Shown piece after piece: positions 37,061 to 48,169 of a stretch of 64,000 nucleotides of DNA. The notes beneath the pieces were generated by a model. It had not been told where the DNA came from. It ran no database searches and saw only the letters and a program-made list of their open reading frames with translations. Location: positions 370,001-434,000 of the forward strand of contig JAJEKV010000086.1 of the NCBI GenBank assembly GCA_021234155.1, read 5' to 3'. This DNA comes from Isoetes taiwanensis (Eukaryota > Streptophyta > Lycopodiopsida > Isoetales > Isoetaceae). Both the position numbers and the translations under genes were made by a program. Every line of letters begins with the position of its first letter. Position 1 is the stretch's first letter.

Positions 37061-37599
37061 TGTGATAAACAATGTCAGACCAGCTAACCCAAGAAAGCAT
37101 AGAGACAATTGCATAATAATTTCTAGATGGTTTTGTAAGCATGAAAGCATAAAATAGCACAATTAAGAAGACTGAATTTGTTTTTGCACGTTAAAATTAC
37201 AAATATATAGAAATCAACTAACTGTGAAGGACCTCCTTGTGAACTTCTATCTGTGCCTGGGTCGTTGGATGCAACGATCTGTTCTGCAGAAAAATGACAG
37301 GTATCTGCAGGAAAGAAATTGAACAAACTTTTAAAATAATAAATTCAGTCTTTCTTGGTCGTGGGGTAAGCAACGTCATCACAAACATGCGAAAATCATG
37401 TGCTTGAGGTGTGAATAAGAAGATATGAAGCAACTTAGTGTGCTGTTCTATTATCGAAAAGCTCAAAATATGGAAAATCAAGCTTTGTGCAATGCTCAAA
37501 TAATCAAACTCACCTATGTTAAGAGCTAATATGATGGGAGTCGTCAGTATAGTAAGTGAGAAACGATTGTCTACTACCACTGGTCTAGAGAAGGTGTGC

Positions 37600-38690
37600 C
37601 ATAGAATGACCATTTCTACTGCGAGAAAATCTTTTGGATGGTGAGTCAGATAAACTCTGAAAGCATAGATAAACTAATACTTTATATCTACAATCATATA
37701 AAACAATGAGGTGCTCAGATGAAAATCTCATTGCTAAATTAATTATAGCATTGCATATTGTCAAGGCAGCCTATATTCTGAACCTGCAGAAATGATGGCT
37801 TTCACACAGTAACACTACAAAGGAGCTCACATTATCAAAATAAGAAACTACTAAAATGAATAATGTCCTTGGCTTGAAGCTTTACTTATGGTACCTGAAT
37901 AACAATCAAAGCCCTTAGTGAGAAGTATTTATCTCCCTTGCTTTAGTAACGCTTACTGAAAACCTATTTCCTCAAGTGAATCTGCAACAATCAAGCGCTG
38001 ATTACAGTAAATATGAAAGGAAGCAAAAAATATCAACAACATAGAGAGTTAGAGCTCTTGATTACCTTCCGTTCAATGGGGAGCTTGCAAACTATATTTC
38101 CTACTACCAAGAAAGGATGCTGAGAATCTAAACAAAAAATAACCAAAGTTGTTAAGCAATAGAAAAAAAAAAATCTTCTGGTTTGTTTCTGGTCTATCAA
38201 TGAACTATTTTTCTCCTAAGAACAGGTGCTTAAAACTAATAAATAACGAGCTTTTCAAGCATGAGCAATCCAGACAGAATCCAGAAAAAATCCAGACAGA
38301 GAAACAGAGAACAACAAAATAGAAACTCATCTCGATGTGACGAAAATGAAAAATCTAAATCCCAAAATTGCTCATCTGTTTTGAGGCAACCATGGCCTTG
38401 ATGCAAGCATTTGCAAGAAGCATACAAATGGCATTGCTGAGCTTGGCCATGAAAACACAAATTTTCTTGATTAGAAGCAGGGCAACATTTAGTTTTTCAA
38501 GGAGTTCTAGCTGGAACAAATTCAGAGCATTTGAGCGTCAATTTACAAACCTGCAAATTCGCTGAACTCATTGGTGTTCAATTGAAAACATCGCAAACTT
38601 CTACATTACTATTTGCAGCCGATGCAAGATGATGGATACATCTGTATCACAAAACTGGTATCAGGCTAATAAAATCCCATCCAAGCTCCA
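37600..38690. other. No recognised gene
   Basis: AT-rich sequence with short frames only. Several exon-like borders are possible, but no product is recognisable. Confidence 0.4.
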
Positions 38691-38697
38691 AAATGGG

Positions 38698-39575
38698 CTC
38701 AATCCTCTGGCATCCTGCGGCATTTCTAGACTTAACTGCTGAAATAAATTGCATTATAACAAATTAAGAAATAAGTCCTTACTTAGTAGCATTGGATACC
38801 TATTGCTAAACCATACGTGTAGACCAATGTGGAGCAGATGTATCTCATTCATATAAACATCTGATCACCATATAGATGGTATACATCTAGCCTATTGCAA
38901 ATGGGAAATGTTCAAGCTCGTGAAGAGCTCTAAGTCTAAATGTGACTATAGGAGCACTACAAAATTAGATGTCTAAAGCCTCTGAAGCTATAAACCTGGA
39001 AAATAATGAGTCCATTTATTTATGGCAATCAAAGGAAGATATACACCATAATGGCATCCAATCATGTGGCATCCTGCGGCATTTTCTAGACATACTTGTT
39101 GAAATAAGATTCGTTATAACAAATTAAGAATAGAATAGAATAGAATAGAATAGAATAGAATAGAATAGAATAGAATAGAATAGAATAGAATAGAATAGAA
39201 TATATTTTTATCTTCCACGGAAACCAACTGGCCTAAGAATGAAAATGATTTTTTATCGTCCACTGAGACTAAGAAAGAAGTCCTTACTTAGTAGCATTGA
39301 ATACCTATTGCTAAATCAAACCATACGTGTAGACCTATGTGAAGTAGATGTATCTCATTCATATAAACATCTGATCACCATACATAGATGGTATACATCT
39401 AGTAACGGGAAATGTTCAAGCTCGTAAAGAGTTCTAAGTCTAATGGCGTCTATAGGAGCACTACGAAATTAGATGTCTAAAGCCTCTGAAGATACAAACC
39501 TGGAAAATAATGAGTCCATCTGTTTACGTTATGACAATCAAAGGAAGATATACACCACAATGGCATTCAATTATT
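38698..39575. repeat. ~370-bp tandem duplication, second unit split by a LINE tail
   Basis: Unit 1 (about 38698-39066) and unit 2 (39067-39575) share 'CATCCTGCGGCATTT', 'CATTATAACAAATTAAGAA', 'AGTCCTTACTTAGTAGCATTG', 'CATATAAACATCTGATCACCAT' and 'AATAATGAGTCCATYTRTTTA'. Unit 2 is interrupted at AAATTAAGAA by the LINE 3' fragment 39131-39265, whereas unit 1 is uninterrupted at the same place. Confidence 0.8.
39131..39265 (-). mobile_element. Very short LINE 3' insertion with (TAGAA)14 tail
   Basis: Fourteen TAGAA units (39131-39200) precede 'ATATTTTTATCTTCCACGGA', 'AACCAACTGGCC' and a second, duplicated 'TTTTTTATCGTCCACTGAGA'. This is the complement of the LINE 3' terminus. The flanks read ATTAAGAA on the left and ACTAAGAAAGAAGTCC on the right. 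The empty site in unit 1 reads ATTAAGAAATAAGTCC, implying a target duplication of about TAAGAA. Confidence 0.75.
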
Positions 39576-39579
39576 GAGC

Positions 39580-42330
39580 ATTTAAATGTATGCTAATAGG
39601 CAATAACAAATGCACATTCTATTTATAAGAAATTTTACACTTTGTTCACAGCTTGTGTCTAGCAAACCCTAATCATCCTATGGTTCCAATCTATCTTCTG
39701 GCAAGAGACGTATGTTGTTATGTCTGATCCTCCAGGAGATATGAGTTAAGACCCATTATCCACGAAAACTCGAGACATAGCATTAGGACACCCTCCATAT
39801 CAATCAAATCATGTTTCTTCCTTTCACTATTATGTTTACTTTGCTATGTGGGATAAGGCCCGATTGATTGGTCATGTATCCTCAACAAATGTATTGGGCA
39901 CTGCTGATAATCTTCCAGTTGATGCAGCTTTGGTTAAACAATTACTGAAATCCTACAACAACGAATGCAATCTAAGCCCTTTCCAAAAAAGAAAAAAAAA
40001 ATGCAAAGGTCAATCTCCAAGGTAACGTACCTTGTGGGCGAGTGTATCTGCATCCAGTCGGGCAGAAGGGGCCAGACAACTTGGCATTTTGACATCTGGA
40101 AATGCAAAAGGGCATTTGATTGTCCAACAAGGTTTAGCCGGCCAGAGGAACTTGTAATGGGCAAGCACCATTGCTGTGCTATCACAATTGATAAGAAAGT
40201 GATGTGGTAAGGTATGGGATGTTTGAATAAGGATAAGAACTGAGATTCTTTTGACTTAGCCTAATAGAAAACTTAAATTAAAAAAGCAAAAAGGCACGCC
40301 AGAGGCTATAGAAAATAAAGGCGCAGAGTATTACAAGTTGCATTAAATTGGATACCAAAAGATAATTGAAATGTCATTTACGTCTTTTGCAAACCATTTC
40401 AAAGCTTAATTAGGGCAAAGTGATATAAAATGAATTTCCAGGTCCCTTGGGCGCATAGATGAGCAGGGGGGTCTTTTCAGCTGGGTAATTTACTTGACAG
40501 TACTGCAATACAAGTTCATCTGCGATTAAACAATAAAGGATGAAACAAGATCAGGGAGTAGCGATAGTAATCTTTAGTTTTTAGCAACGGTCGCATCTCC
40601 AAAGGAGTCATAATCTCACGATATTTCTGTGTTAATATAAGTGGTCAAGTTCTAGTAGCAATAGGGGACAGGAAATAGGAAGGTTTTGTTCGAAGTACAA
40701 AGGCTGGGAGTTTTATCCTTTAAGCAAGAGGAAGATGGTGGTCATCAAGGTAAGGGGGGAGCGAGCAGTCTATTGATCAAATGGTGCAGGAGATTGTTGA
40801 CAAAAACCCAAAAGAGCATGCTTCAAAAATTCAAGAAAAAATATATGATCGAGTTCAGGGACTGCGAGCACAAGTTAGTGAAGGTTGGGGCACCAACAGA
40901 AGTAGTAAAAAAGGAGAAGGATGCGATGGGTAAGGAAGTCATACACTAGATTAACTAGTTTCTTCAGATAAAATGTTATCACATTATCCTTGTATTCATC
41001 CCAAAATTTGTCTCTACAAAGAGCATACATAAATTACCTATCAATGTTGGAGGTCACATTAGATGCAATTCTTTTGCATGATGTTAGCTTAACAAGAGTG
41101 GTCATTTGAGTACATCTTGGCTGATAATTTGATACCACATTTGTATCTCTCGGTTTACCACCATAAATATATTAAATATCATGTAATTTTGGCTTGCAGT
41201 GAAAGGTTGTTCATGGAAATATTCCTGAAATGTTAACAACGCAACCTAACATGCATGTGTCAGACCAAAGCAAAGTCAAACCCCTGTCCTGACAAAGTCA
41301 AACCTCTGTCCTGGCTTGGGATAAATCAATTAGCTCCAGTAGACCACAAATTGAGCAACGAATTAATGCAGCGGATAGATATTTGACTAGTAAGATCCAA
41401 AGTAAGTTAGACTAGCTTTTAAAACCAAAAGTTCATATCTTCTTATATATTAATTAAGATTTGCATTCTTACCCGGATAAACAATCTTAGGTTCAAACTA
41501 CTTTTTTAATACTTGGAATGTGCCAAATAAGAGGTACTACTGGAGAAACGTGGTCATCATATTGTGGTTAGAGAAGCCCTGTGTGATCCCTATAGAACAT
41601 GTTTGATAGAATATATGCCGACTTCTAACTCGTAAACACAATCTGCTGCTTGTTCTAATTCCATTTTCATGTTTCTGGTTGCATGTCGAATCATAATGAG
41701 ATGAAGGATCCCGGTATGATGAATATACTAAGATAGAAAGATGGACATACATATATGCACACTGCCCATGCTTTATTAAGAAAGAAAGGTCCAGCTAGCA
41801 TACGAACACATTCTCTATTTCGATCCCCTATACTACAAAGGGTGTTCTAATTCATCTTTTCATGCTCCAAAATCGTGTGAAAATAATGAAAAACACGTGG
41901 CTAATGTAACAAAGATGTAACAAAGAGAGCTAAAATACTATGACTTTCAACCCAAGGCTAGCAGATCAATATGAAAATTAGGATTAAAGCATGTAATAGC
42001 TGGAGCAGACCATTGCTTCCCTGCTGCTCATGACTCTATTATGCTGCCATTCTACAGATATGACCTCTAGCAGAAAACACCACAATATAAATGTATACTT
42101 GAGTAATGAAAGGTCTTCTTCCAGAGAGCATGGTCTTCTTCCAGAGAGCTGCATGGTCTGCACAGGTATTTCTCCATCAAGGAAAACTTGTAAATCGTTT
42201 TTTGCACACTGATGAAGATGCTCCGGACCGACTTGACCTCACACAATGAAGTTATGCGGTTTTAAGTCAAGACATGTTACTTCACTTAAGCTTGACATTG
42301 TATCAAGTTTGAACTTGGTTTACCACATGT
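39580..42330. other. No supportable gene
   Basis: Short coding-like patches occur (for example 40793-40930, plus, reading 'VQEIVDKNPKEHASKIQEKI') without recognisable domains or consistent splice borders. Confidence 0.35.
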
Positions 42331-42339
42331 AAGTATTCA

Positions 42340-43010
42340 AAAATTGCTTCTTTGCATGCTCATTTTCGAAAGATAATATCCATAAGCATAGGTCCACTTA
42401 AGAATCTGACGGCGACATTCAACAACTTGCAAAATAACACCGATAATTATTTTTTGATGAAAACCAACAAGTTCATTGTGCATACACGAAGCCATGCTTG
42501 ATAACAAACTTTCGATTGAGGCGGTTTGGTTGACACTGTTTATCACTAAGTTTTTCAATCTGCAAACATACCATATTGAAAGGAGAAATAAGTGTCTAAT
42601 AATAGAAGACGTGAGTGTAAGACTTTCCTCAATACAACTTGCGCAGCACTTATACTTGAACAACTTGCATTTGATGCAGATTCGAAAGTGCCTTTGCCCT
42701 TGACTGTTTACAATGTCCACGTCCAATTAGTAGCCGGAATATTAACATAGATAACTAACAAAGCTGATATATCTCAACTTGCTAAAAATAAAAGTATGAC
42801 ATAGCTCCTCTCAGCCTCATCATACTACAAAAAAATAACCACATCACCCATAAACATAATATAACAAGAAAATATTGCATGATTGAGAACATAACATACA
42901 ACGTCCTCTTGTTTTGCAGGCTCGTATAGATTGCAGGCATAGAACCCTCCTATTCTTTCAGGTGTTCGGACCATGCACCCGAGGCAAAGCATGAAACAAA
43001 AGGAAAAACA
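42340..43010 (-). pseudogene. ARIADNE-type RBR E3 ubiquitin ligase relic
   Basis: Minus-strand frames give 'LGCMVRTPERIGGFYACNLY' plus 'EPAKQED' (about 43010-42900). This corresponds to the ARIADNE Rcat/linker segment (C..CLG.W..H.....GFYACNRYE.AKQEG). About 300 bp further come 'QIEKLSDKQCQP' and 'ECRRQILKWTYAYGYYL' (about 42570-42370), the start of the Ariadne domain, then 'NEHAKKQF' in a shifted frame. Gaps, stops and frame changes show decay. The living gene would encode a RING-between-RING ligase; the catalytic Cys segment is not recovered here. The hydrophobic 167-codon frame over part of this area is a shadow frame mixture, not a membrane protein. Confidence 0.6.
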
Positions 43011-43019
43011 AGCAATTAT

Positions 43020-45090
43020 TAACATCTTGGAGCATGTAGATATCCAGAAACATATCATCATCGAGTACACAAAAAGCTTAAACAAGAGTGTGTCTCCCAA
43101 TTTGATCTCCTGCACAACAATTAAGAGGCAGGCAATACTCTGCAAAATCTGAGCCATATTAACTATGAATGACATAATTAAAGCAGCGCCGAAAACCACA
43201 TAGAATGTGCACATAAATGACATTATATATATTTTTTTGAGATGCCTGAACATCCCTAAAATCAATAACAAATCCTCTAAAAGGCTATAACAAATACAGG
43301 TCCATTTCTGGTTAGAACATACCAACAAAACTCAAATTTACATGGTGGTGTGCATGTGATATGCATGCATCCTTGATTCTTTTCAATTGGCCGCTACATT
43401 TTAGGCAAGGCTTTGAATTTGCAAGTATCCTGTCATGCTATAAAACAAATTAAATCCACCTCTGCGAGATTGAAACATACGGAACGAAAAAAAAAAGCTA
43501 ATGCTATTGAGATAAAACTGAAATGCCTAGCCCAAATGCAAACAACTAAGCTCCTATTGGACTCAGGGTTCCAGATGCCATTTCCAGTATATGTCAACAA
43601 AGTGACTTCACAAATTCGTATTGTACGTTAGTAATTATATCAATTCATGTTTTCAGATTCCGCATTATTATTAAGAATCCACTTTGCAACAGTTTCACAA
43701 TCTACAGGACAATGAGCTTCCTCTAAGCACTGCGTTTCAATGAATTCAAGGTTGAGTGGCATAAACTTCCAAGCATACTAAAAATACAACAAATTCACAA
43801 TCACTTACATTTCAACAGAAGTTATGAGAGCGATTTCATAGGAACTACCTCCAGGAAAGAACTCAACAACATATTCACATCCGGGGGCTGGCCTCACACT
43901 CTTAAAGCAGTCGCTATCCATAAAATATTAATGTAATGATTCCAGCTTTGAAATACAACAAAAGTGATGGCCTTGTTGAAGAAACCAAAACTGCATGGTC
44001 TTCTTCTTCTTCCATAAGCACCTGGCCGAAAGCACATCATTCAATAAATCGTCCAGAATATGAAGGATGCAATCCCTCTCTGGACGTCCACGTTCTAGGG
44101 ATGCATGCAACCTCTTAGGGATGCATGCAAATGCATGCAATCCCTCTCTGGACGTCCACGTCCAGTGTCTATTGCATTGGAAAACTCTATATTAAGCACG
44201 AGAAAAACGCAATCAAGTTAGTGATTCTTCAGTTAGAGGGAAAATGCGGTACCTGAACTGCCGGGGCCATTGTTGCCTGCTCGAATTAGCAAAGCCGTTC
44301 TTCCTACTTGGAAATGGAATCAATTGAGTGAAGAAAATGAAATGCGGGTAGAATAGATAGAGAGGCGAGAGGGAATGGAGAGGAATCTCCCATTAGGCGT
44401 GATGGTCACCAATAGCCATCTCTGTAAACCTAGTCTGGCAAAAAAAAAGCAATACCAGTTGTTTATGTGCGAGGGCCCCAGACCGCTTCGACTCTACTTC
44501 AACAAGCCTTTTGTAGAGTTTACTCGAAGGCAGATCGGTGAAGGAACGCTTTTGTAATCAGATCGGTGTAGGAACGCGCCTTCGAACGAACGTCCTTCCA
44601 ATTCTCCGGGTCAAATTTTAGCCATTTCTAATTTCCATGGCCGTCGATTTAGGAAAATGCAGATCCAATGCCTTAATGTCATGCCACCTAAGGTTTGGCT
44701 GATTTGGAACTGCTACGTGGATAGCCTAGAATTGCAAGGAGGGTTGCACGCTTGGTTAGGCTGGCGTGCTAAAAAAAAATATTCAGAGTTGACAAAAGAA
44801 ATGTAAGGCCATTGATGCCCATTTCTTATCTCTCATGTGGGACTCACATGGAAAACTTTTCGGAAGTCTCTCAGCAAGAAACAGCAAGGAAACAGCAAAA
44901 GTCCTCACCGGCTTCCTTCGTTGAAAATATCTTCGCTTCGAAAGAGTTTCAAGAGCGATTCAGATGCATGATGTTTCGGGAGTGATTTTTGCAACTAATT
45001 TAGGGGCAGCCAGCCTGGGTCGTGGTTTTTAAATTCCCTTGATACTACTTAAAAAGACTGGCAGGTGCAAATTTGCCGATTTAATTCTGA
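43020..45090. other. No gene; small local repeat
   Basis: Contains a repeated segment 'TGCAATCCCTCTCTGGACGT' at about 44069-44097 and 44136-44164 with intervening 'AGGGATGCATGCAA' copies. The final few hundred bases before 45098 may include the promoter and 5' UTR of the gene there, but no clear TATA box was fixed. Confidence 0.4.
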
Positions 45091-45097
45091 GTTAGGA

Positions 45098-46136
45098 ATG
45101 GCGCAGTTCTCATCTCCCATCGATCTGAGCAAAATCGATCTAAGCAGCAGCGACACCTTTCCCATAGATCTAAGCGACATCGGCCATGATTCGCTTGAAA
45201 TTGTTCTGCGGGCAAATTTGGAAATGGGTCTTCCAATTTCACGCGTAAAAATGGCAGTTTGCGGCATAAATTCTGCACACAGGCGTGCCTTCATCGACTC
45301 CATGAGACGCAATGCTGGTAAGATTTCCCTTTTTTCTTTTTCCTCAATTTTCTACTCGAGTTAATTCAATTCAATTATTCAATTATATTCTTATTACCAA
45401 ATTTGCCCTTTTTACCCTAGAGTTTGATTACGTGTCATATTATGACGTCCCTCTTCCCAACACACCCACAAGTGCAGGGGAATTTTATGTCGATCACCGG
45501 CTCTACGTTTACACCTGCATCCACATTGTATCTGATGGCAATGTCCATGACTTGGAACTGCAACTTACATCTGAGCTCCTCAGAAGGAAGCATCCCGTGG
45601 CAATGGTTGTCATCAACACAGATCAGGCCATAAAAGAGATCGCCTTGCGGCAAAATAAAATCATGAATGATTCCGCCTTGGATTTTCGCCTTCAACTGTG
45701 CCAATACATAAAGGGTTGCCTTCCCCAGAACATTCCTCATGACTTTGTTGATATCTTTCTTGAGAACTTCCTTTTCCTGATAAGTTGCTCTGCATTAGAA
45801 CCTTCTGATCCTAAGCCATGTTATAAGCTGGAACGGAATGGATATATAGACGAGTCCTTGTCAGGCATGGATGAAACTTATCTTTTGGCAAAAGTGAAAG
45901 GCGTAAGAAACTCTTTCGTCAGGAAAATGGAACATATAGCAAAAACATATCCAGTCAATGTGGACTTGCCAAACACATCTACCAATATGATACCAATGTC
46001 TTCCAAGATTTGGACTTGGATGACTGACAAAAATGTGATTAGTGTATTTGTCTTTGTGGCCATTTCCACATATGCATTGAAGATAAACCCCATAGCTTTC
46101 TTTTATGAATTGTTTAGATGGGTCTTTCAAATTTGA
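45098..46136 (+). CDS. Two-exon gene, IRG-like GTPase fold lacking the P-loop (tentative)
   Basis: Exon 1 is 45098-45317 and exon 2 is 45421-46136. The donor (GCTG|GTAAG) and the acceptor (TTTACCCTAG) join in phase 1 and give 311 residues. The order resembles interferon-inducible (IRG) GTPases: a short helical N-terminus; 'KMAVCGINSAHRRAFIDSMR' where a G1 P-loop (GETGSGKSSFIN type) would stand; 'YYDVPLPNTPTSAGEFYVD' at the PNV..WDLPG position; 'YVYTCIHIVSDGNVHDLELQ' at the switch/G3-following strand; 'VAMVVINTDQ' at the TKxD (G4) strand; and 'FLFLISCSALEP' at the IFLIS strand. The Gly-Lys-Ser/Thr of the P-loop is missing, so nucleotide binding is doubtful. A hydrophobic segment near the C-terminus (VISVFVFVAISTYAL) could be membrane-embedded. 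The frame is clean, so it may be functional. IRG kinship is inference; another degenerate P-loop NTPase is possible. Confidence 0.55.
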
Positions 46137-46139
46137 TAT

Positions 46140-47950
46140 TCCTAATGTACAATCATTCCATTAAAAGATTGATTGCAATAAAACATTGGCTTATATGCCT
46201 AAACAGTCATTTGATTTTTCTTCTAAATTGTAGCGAAGCGCAAATGACTTCGTACAAAGGTGAATTTTGTTCTTAACAATGACAAGATCAATTGATATTA
46301 TTAGGCAATTTATCCCTTTACTTTTTAAACAAAATTGTAGTGACTAAACTAGAGTGAGTAATTCTCAAATTCAGATAGACTAATAATGGATGGTGAACAC
46401 CGCCTTAAAATTAGAACAGATATTAAGATAGATTAATAATGGATGGTGAACACCACCTTAAAATTGGAACAGATATATGGGATCGTGAGGAGCGTGAAAA
46501 TGGAATATGTTAGTGTTGCAAGTGGGAGCCATTGAAGATGAAAACCACACTCTTCGTATTTGCCCGACATTGATATTTGAGCACGATATGTTAATCTGAT
46601 TATACCTAATCAGCCGCTACATTTTCCCTTGCAGACGCCTTCAGTAATGCATTATCATCGTTTATCCTGGAGGTTCTCGAAAAGCGAAATAAAATAGATC
46701 TTGTATCATCATATTGACGTGTATAAATGTATAGATGTAAAAGATTCTAAGTGCCTCTATCTTTATCTTTTTATATATGATAAAATTATAGTGTTGTATC
46801 ACACCCTAGATTGGACTAGATTGTTCAGCCTAGATCATACGGTTTGTGTGATTTTTTTTTTTTTTTATAAATGCTTAAGTGTAAAGTTTTTCGTAGAGGT
46901 ATATACCTTTGAACCAAATTGGGGCCCTATATATTATGCCATGCTTTATGCAGGGATGTATTAAGCAAGTTGTCAGCGTTTCTTAGCCATAGAGGCATGC
47001 TGGATTTCTAAACTATTCATTATAGTGTATAACCACTTGTGCTATTATATAGAAGAAAATATTCTATGAAATGCAAAGTTGTTGGCATTTGAGTAATGCC
47101 AAGGTGTACAGAATTGCACTTTCTATATGCTGTTCTTTATACATGCTCAATGGCTCTTTAGAATCTAAGGTTGCTTTTTAAGGTTTAGGGTGACCATATA
47201 GTGGAATGTATCTTTCTCAAAATATACAAGAATTTGTCGTGGCGGCCTTCGCTGCCACTAAGGCCGCCACTGGTTGGTGGTTTTTAGTAAGTGCGTATGT
47301 GGACAGGAGTTTAAAGTAACTATCTTTATAAACGATACCATTATGCATCTATGCTAATAATTATGGCACTATCCAATTATCTAGTGCATGTAGTAGAGTC
47401 TGATAATACCATGCATAACACACTGCTTACATCTATATCAATTAATGATGCAATAGAATAGAATAATAGCGTCTAAATTTTCTTCAGAGGGGAAAATGCT
47501 TGTGAGCGCAAGTTTCATACAAATGCAAAGCTTAAAATGTATGCATTGCTGGAGAATGGATCTGCAAATAACAATAACAATGCCAGATTGGGACATGGCA
47601 ATAATAAATTGTTAGCCATTATTCTTTAGTTAGAAGGGATATTTCTCCTTTTCTTAAAGCAACCTTCAAATTTCTCACTATGGTATCCATATAGCATTTA
47701 TCTTGCACCTTCTCCGATTTTGGCTTGGGATTTATTAGTGGTCAACTTGGACTAATGATAGTCAACTAGCGTTCAATCTTTAATGTTATTATCAACGAAT
47801 CTAACGTACAATCCAATCTTCTTTTGTTACCAAGGCTCTTGTCTCCTCATATGGTAGAGAAATCCGATAATTTAAATCTCCAAACCAGATAATCTGGCTG
47901 CACTTAAAAACAGAAGAAATTATCAAAATGAACCCCCAATTATGAAAGTA
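46140..47950. other. No recognised gene
   Basis: AT-rich. A direct repeat 'AGATTAATAATGGATGGTGAACACC' occurs twice near 46375-46455. No coding signatures. Confidence 0.4.
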
Positions 47951-47973
47951 GTACCATTTTTCAAGTCACATAC

Positions 47974-48164
47974 TCGTGGTCAAGAATATTTTCAGGTAGG
48001 CCTACTTCAGATGACTTGGATGAGCTAGGGAAGTCTATTTTACGCAATATTTCTATCACATCTGCATTCCGCCGAAATTCATCTCCTTTTTTTCCAGCCC
48101 TTAGATGTGTGCAAACAAAACACAAACTTGTCTGATGAAGGGACATGCTTATTGACACTGCCCC
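47974..48164 (-). CDS. Inositol-polyphosphate 5-phosphatase exon (isolated)
   Basis: A 191-nt open exon is bounded by an acceptor (gatgcag|GGGGCAG) and a donor (CACGA|GTATGT). It encodes 'GAVSISMSLHQTSLCFVCTH', then 'EFRRNADVIEILRKIDFP' and 'LPENILDHE'. This is the plant type I 5-phosphatase catalytic core segment (GN KGSVS.SMS...T.FCF.CTHL.SGEK.GDE..RNADV.EI...T.F...P..I.DHE) that precedes the WLGDLNYR catalytic block. The expected GDLNYR exon is not found downstream (47973-47300), nor is the preceding exon clearly found upstream. It is either a gene fragment or an exon of a gene with long introns. A possible 5' exon ending at a donor near 48700 is unproven. Confidence 0.6.
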
Positions 48165-48169
48165 CTGCA

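Larger units (their letters stand above)
33032..37590. repeat. Large direct duplication, copy B
   Basis: Collinear with 1-4500 and in the same orientation. This copy keeps longer open frames, notably the LINE RT segment at 36709-37050. The 50-bp tandem (GCCTCACGGGCATCTCTTAGCA...) is exact here at about 33525-33620, whereas in copy A its second unit is scrambled at CTG/CCG positions. Confidence 0.9.

Noticed and set aside
42825-43328. A 167-codon hydrophobic frame suggesting a membrane protein
   Set aside because: Part of it and the overlapping frames match the ARIADNE RBR segment in pieces; the hydrophobic run comes from AT-rich DNA in a single shadow frame.
45312-45420. Hydrophobic N-terminal extension of the 45-46 kb gene read without splicing
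   Set aside because: It lies in a phase-consistent intron (45318-45420) with good GT-AG borders; splicing joins the two protein-like exons exactly.
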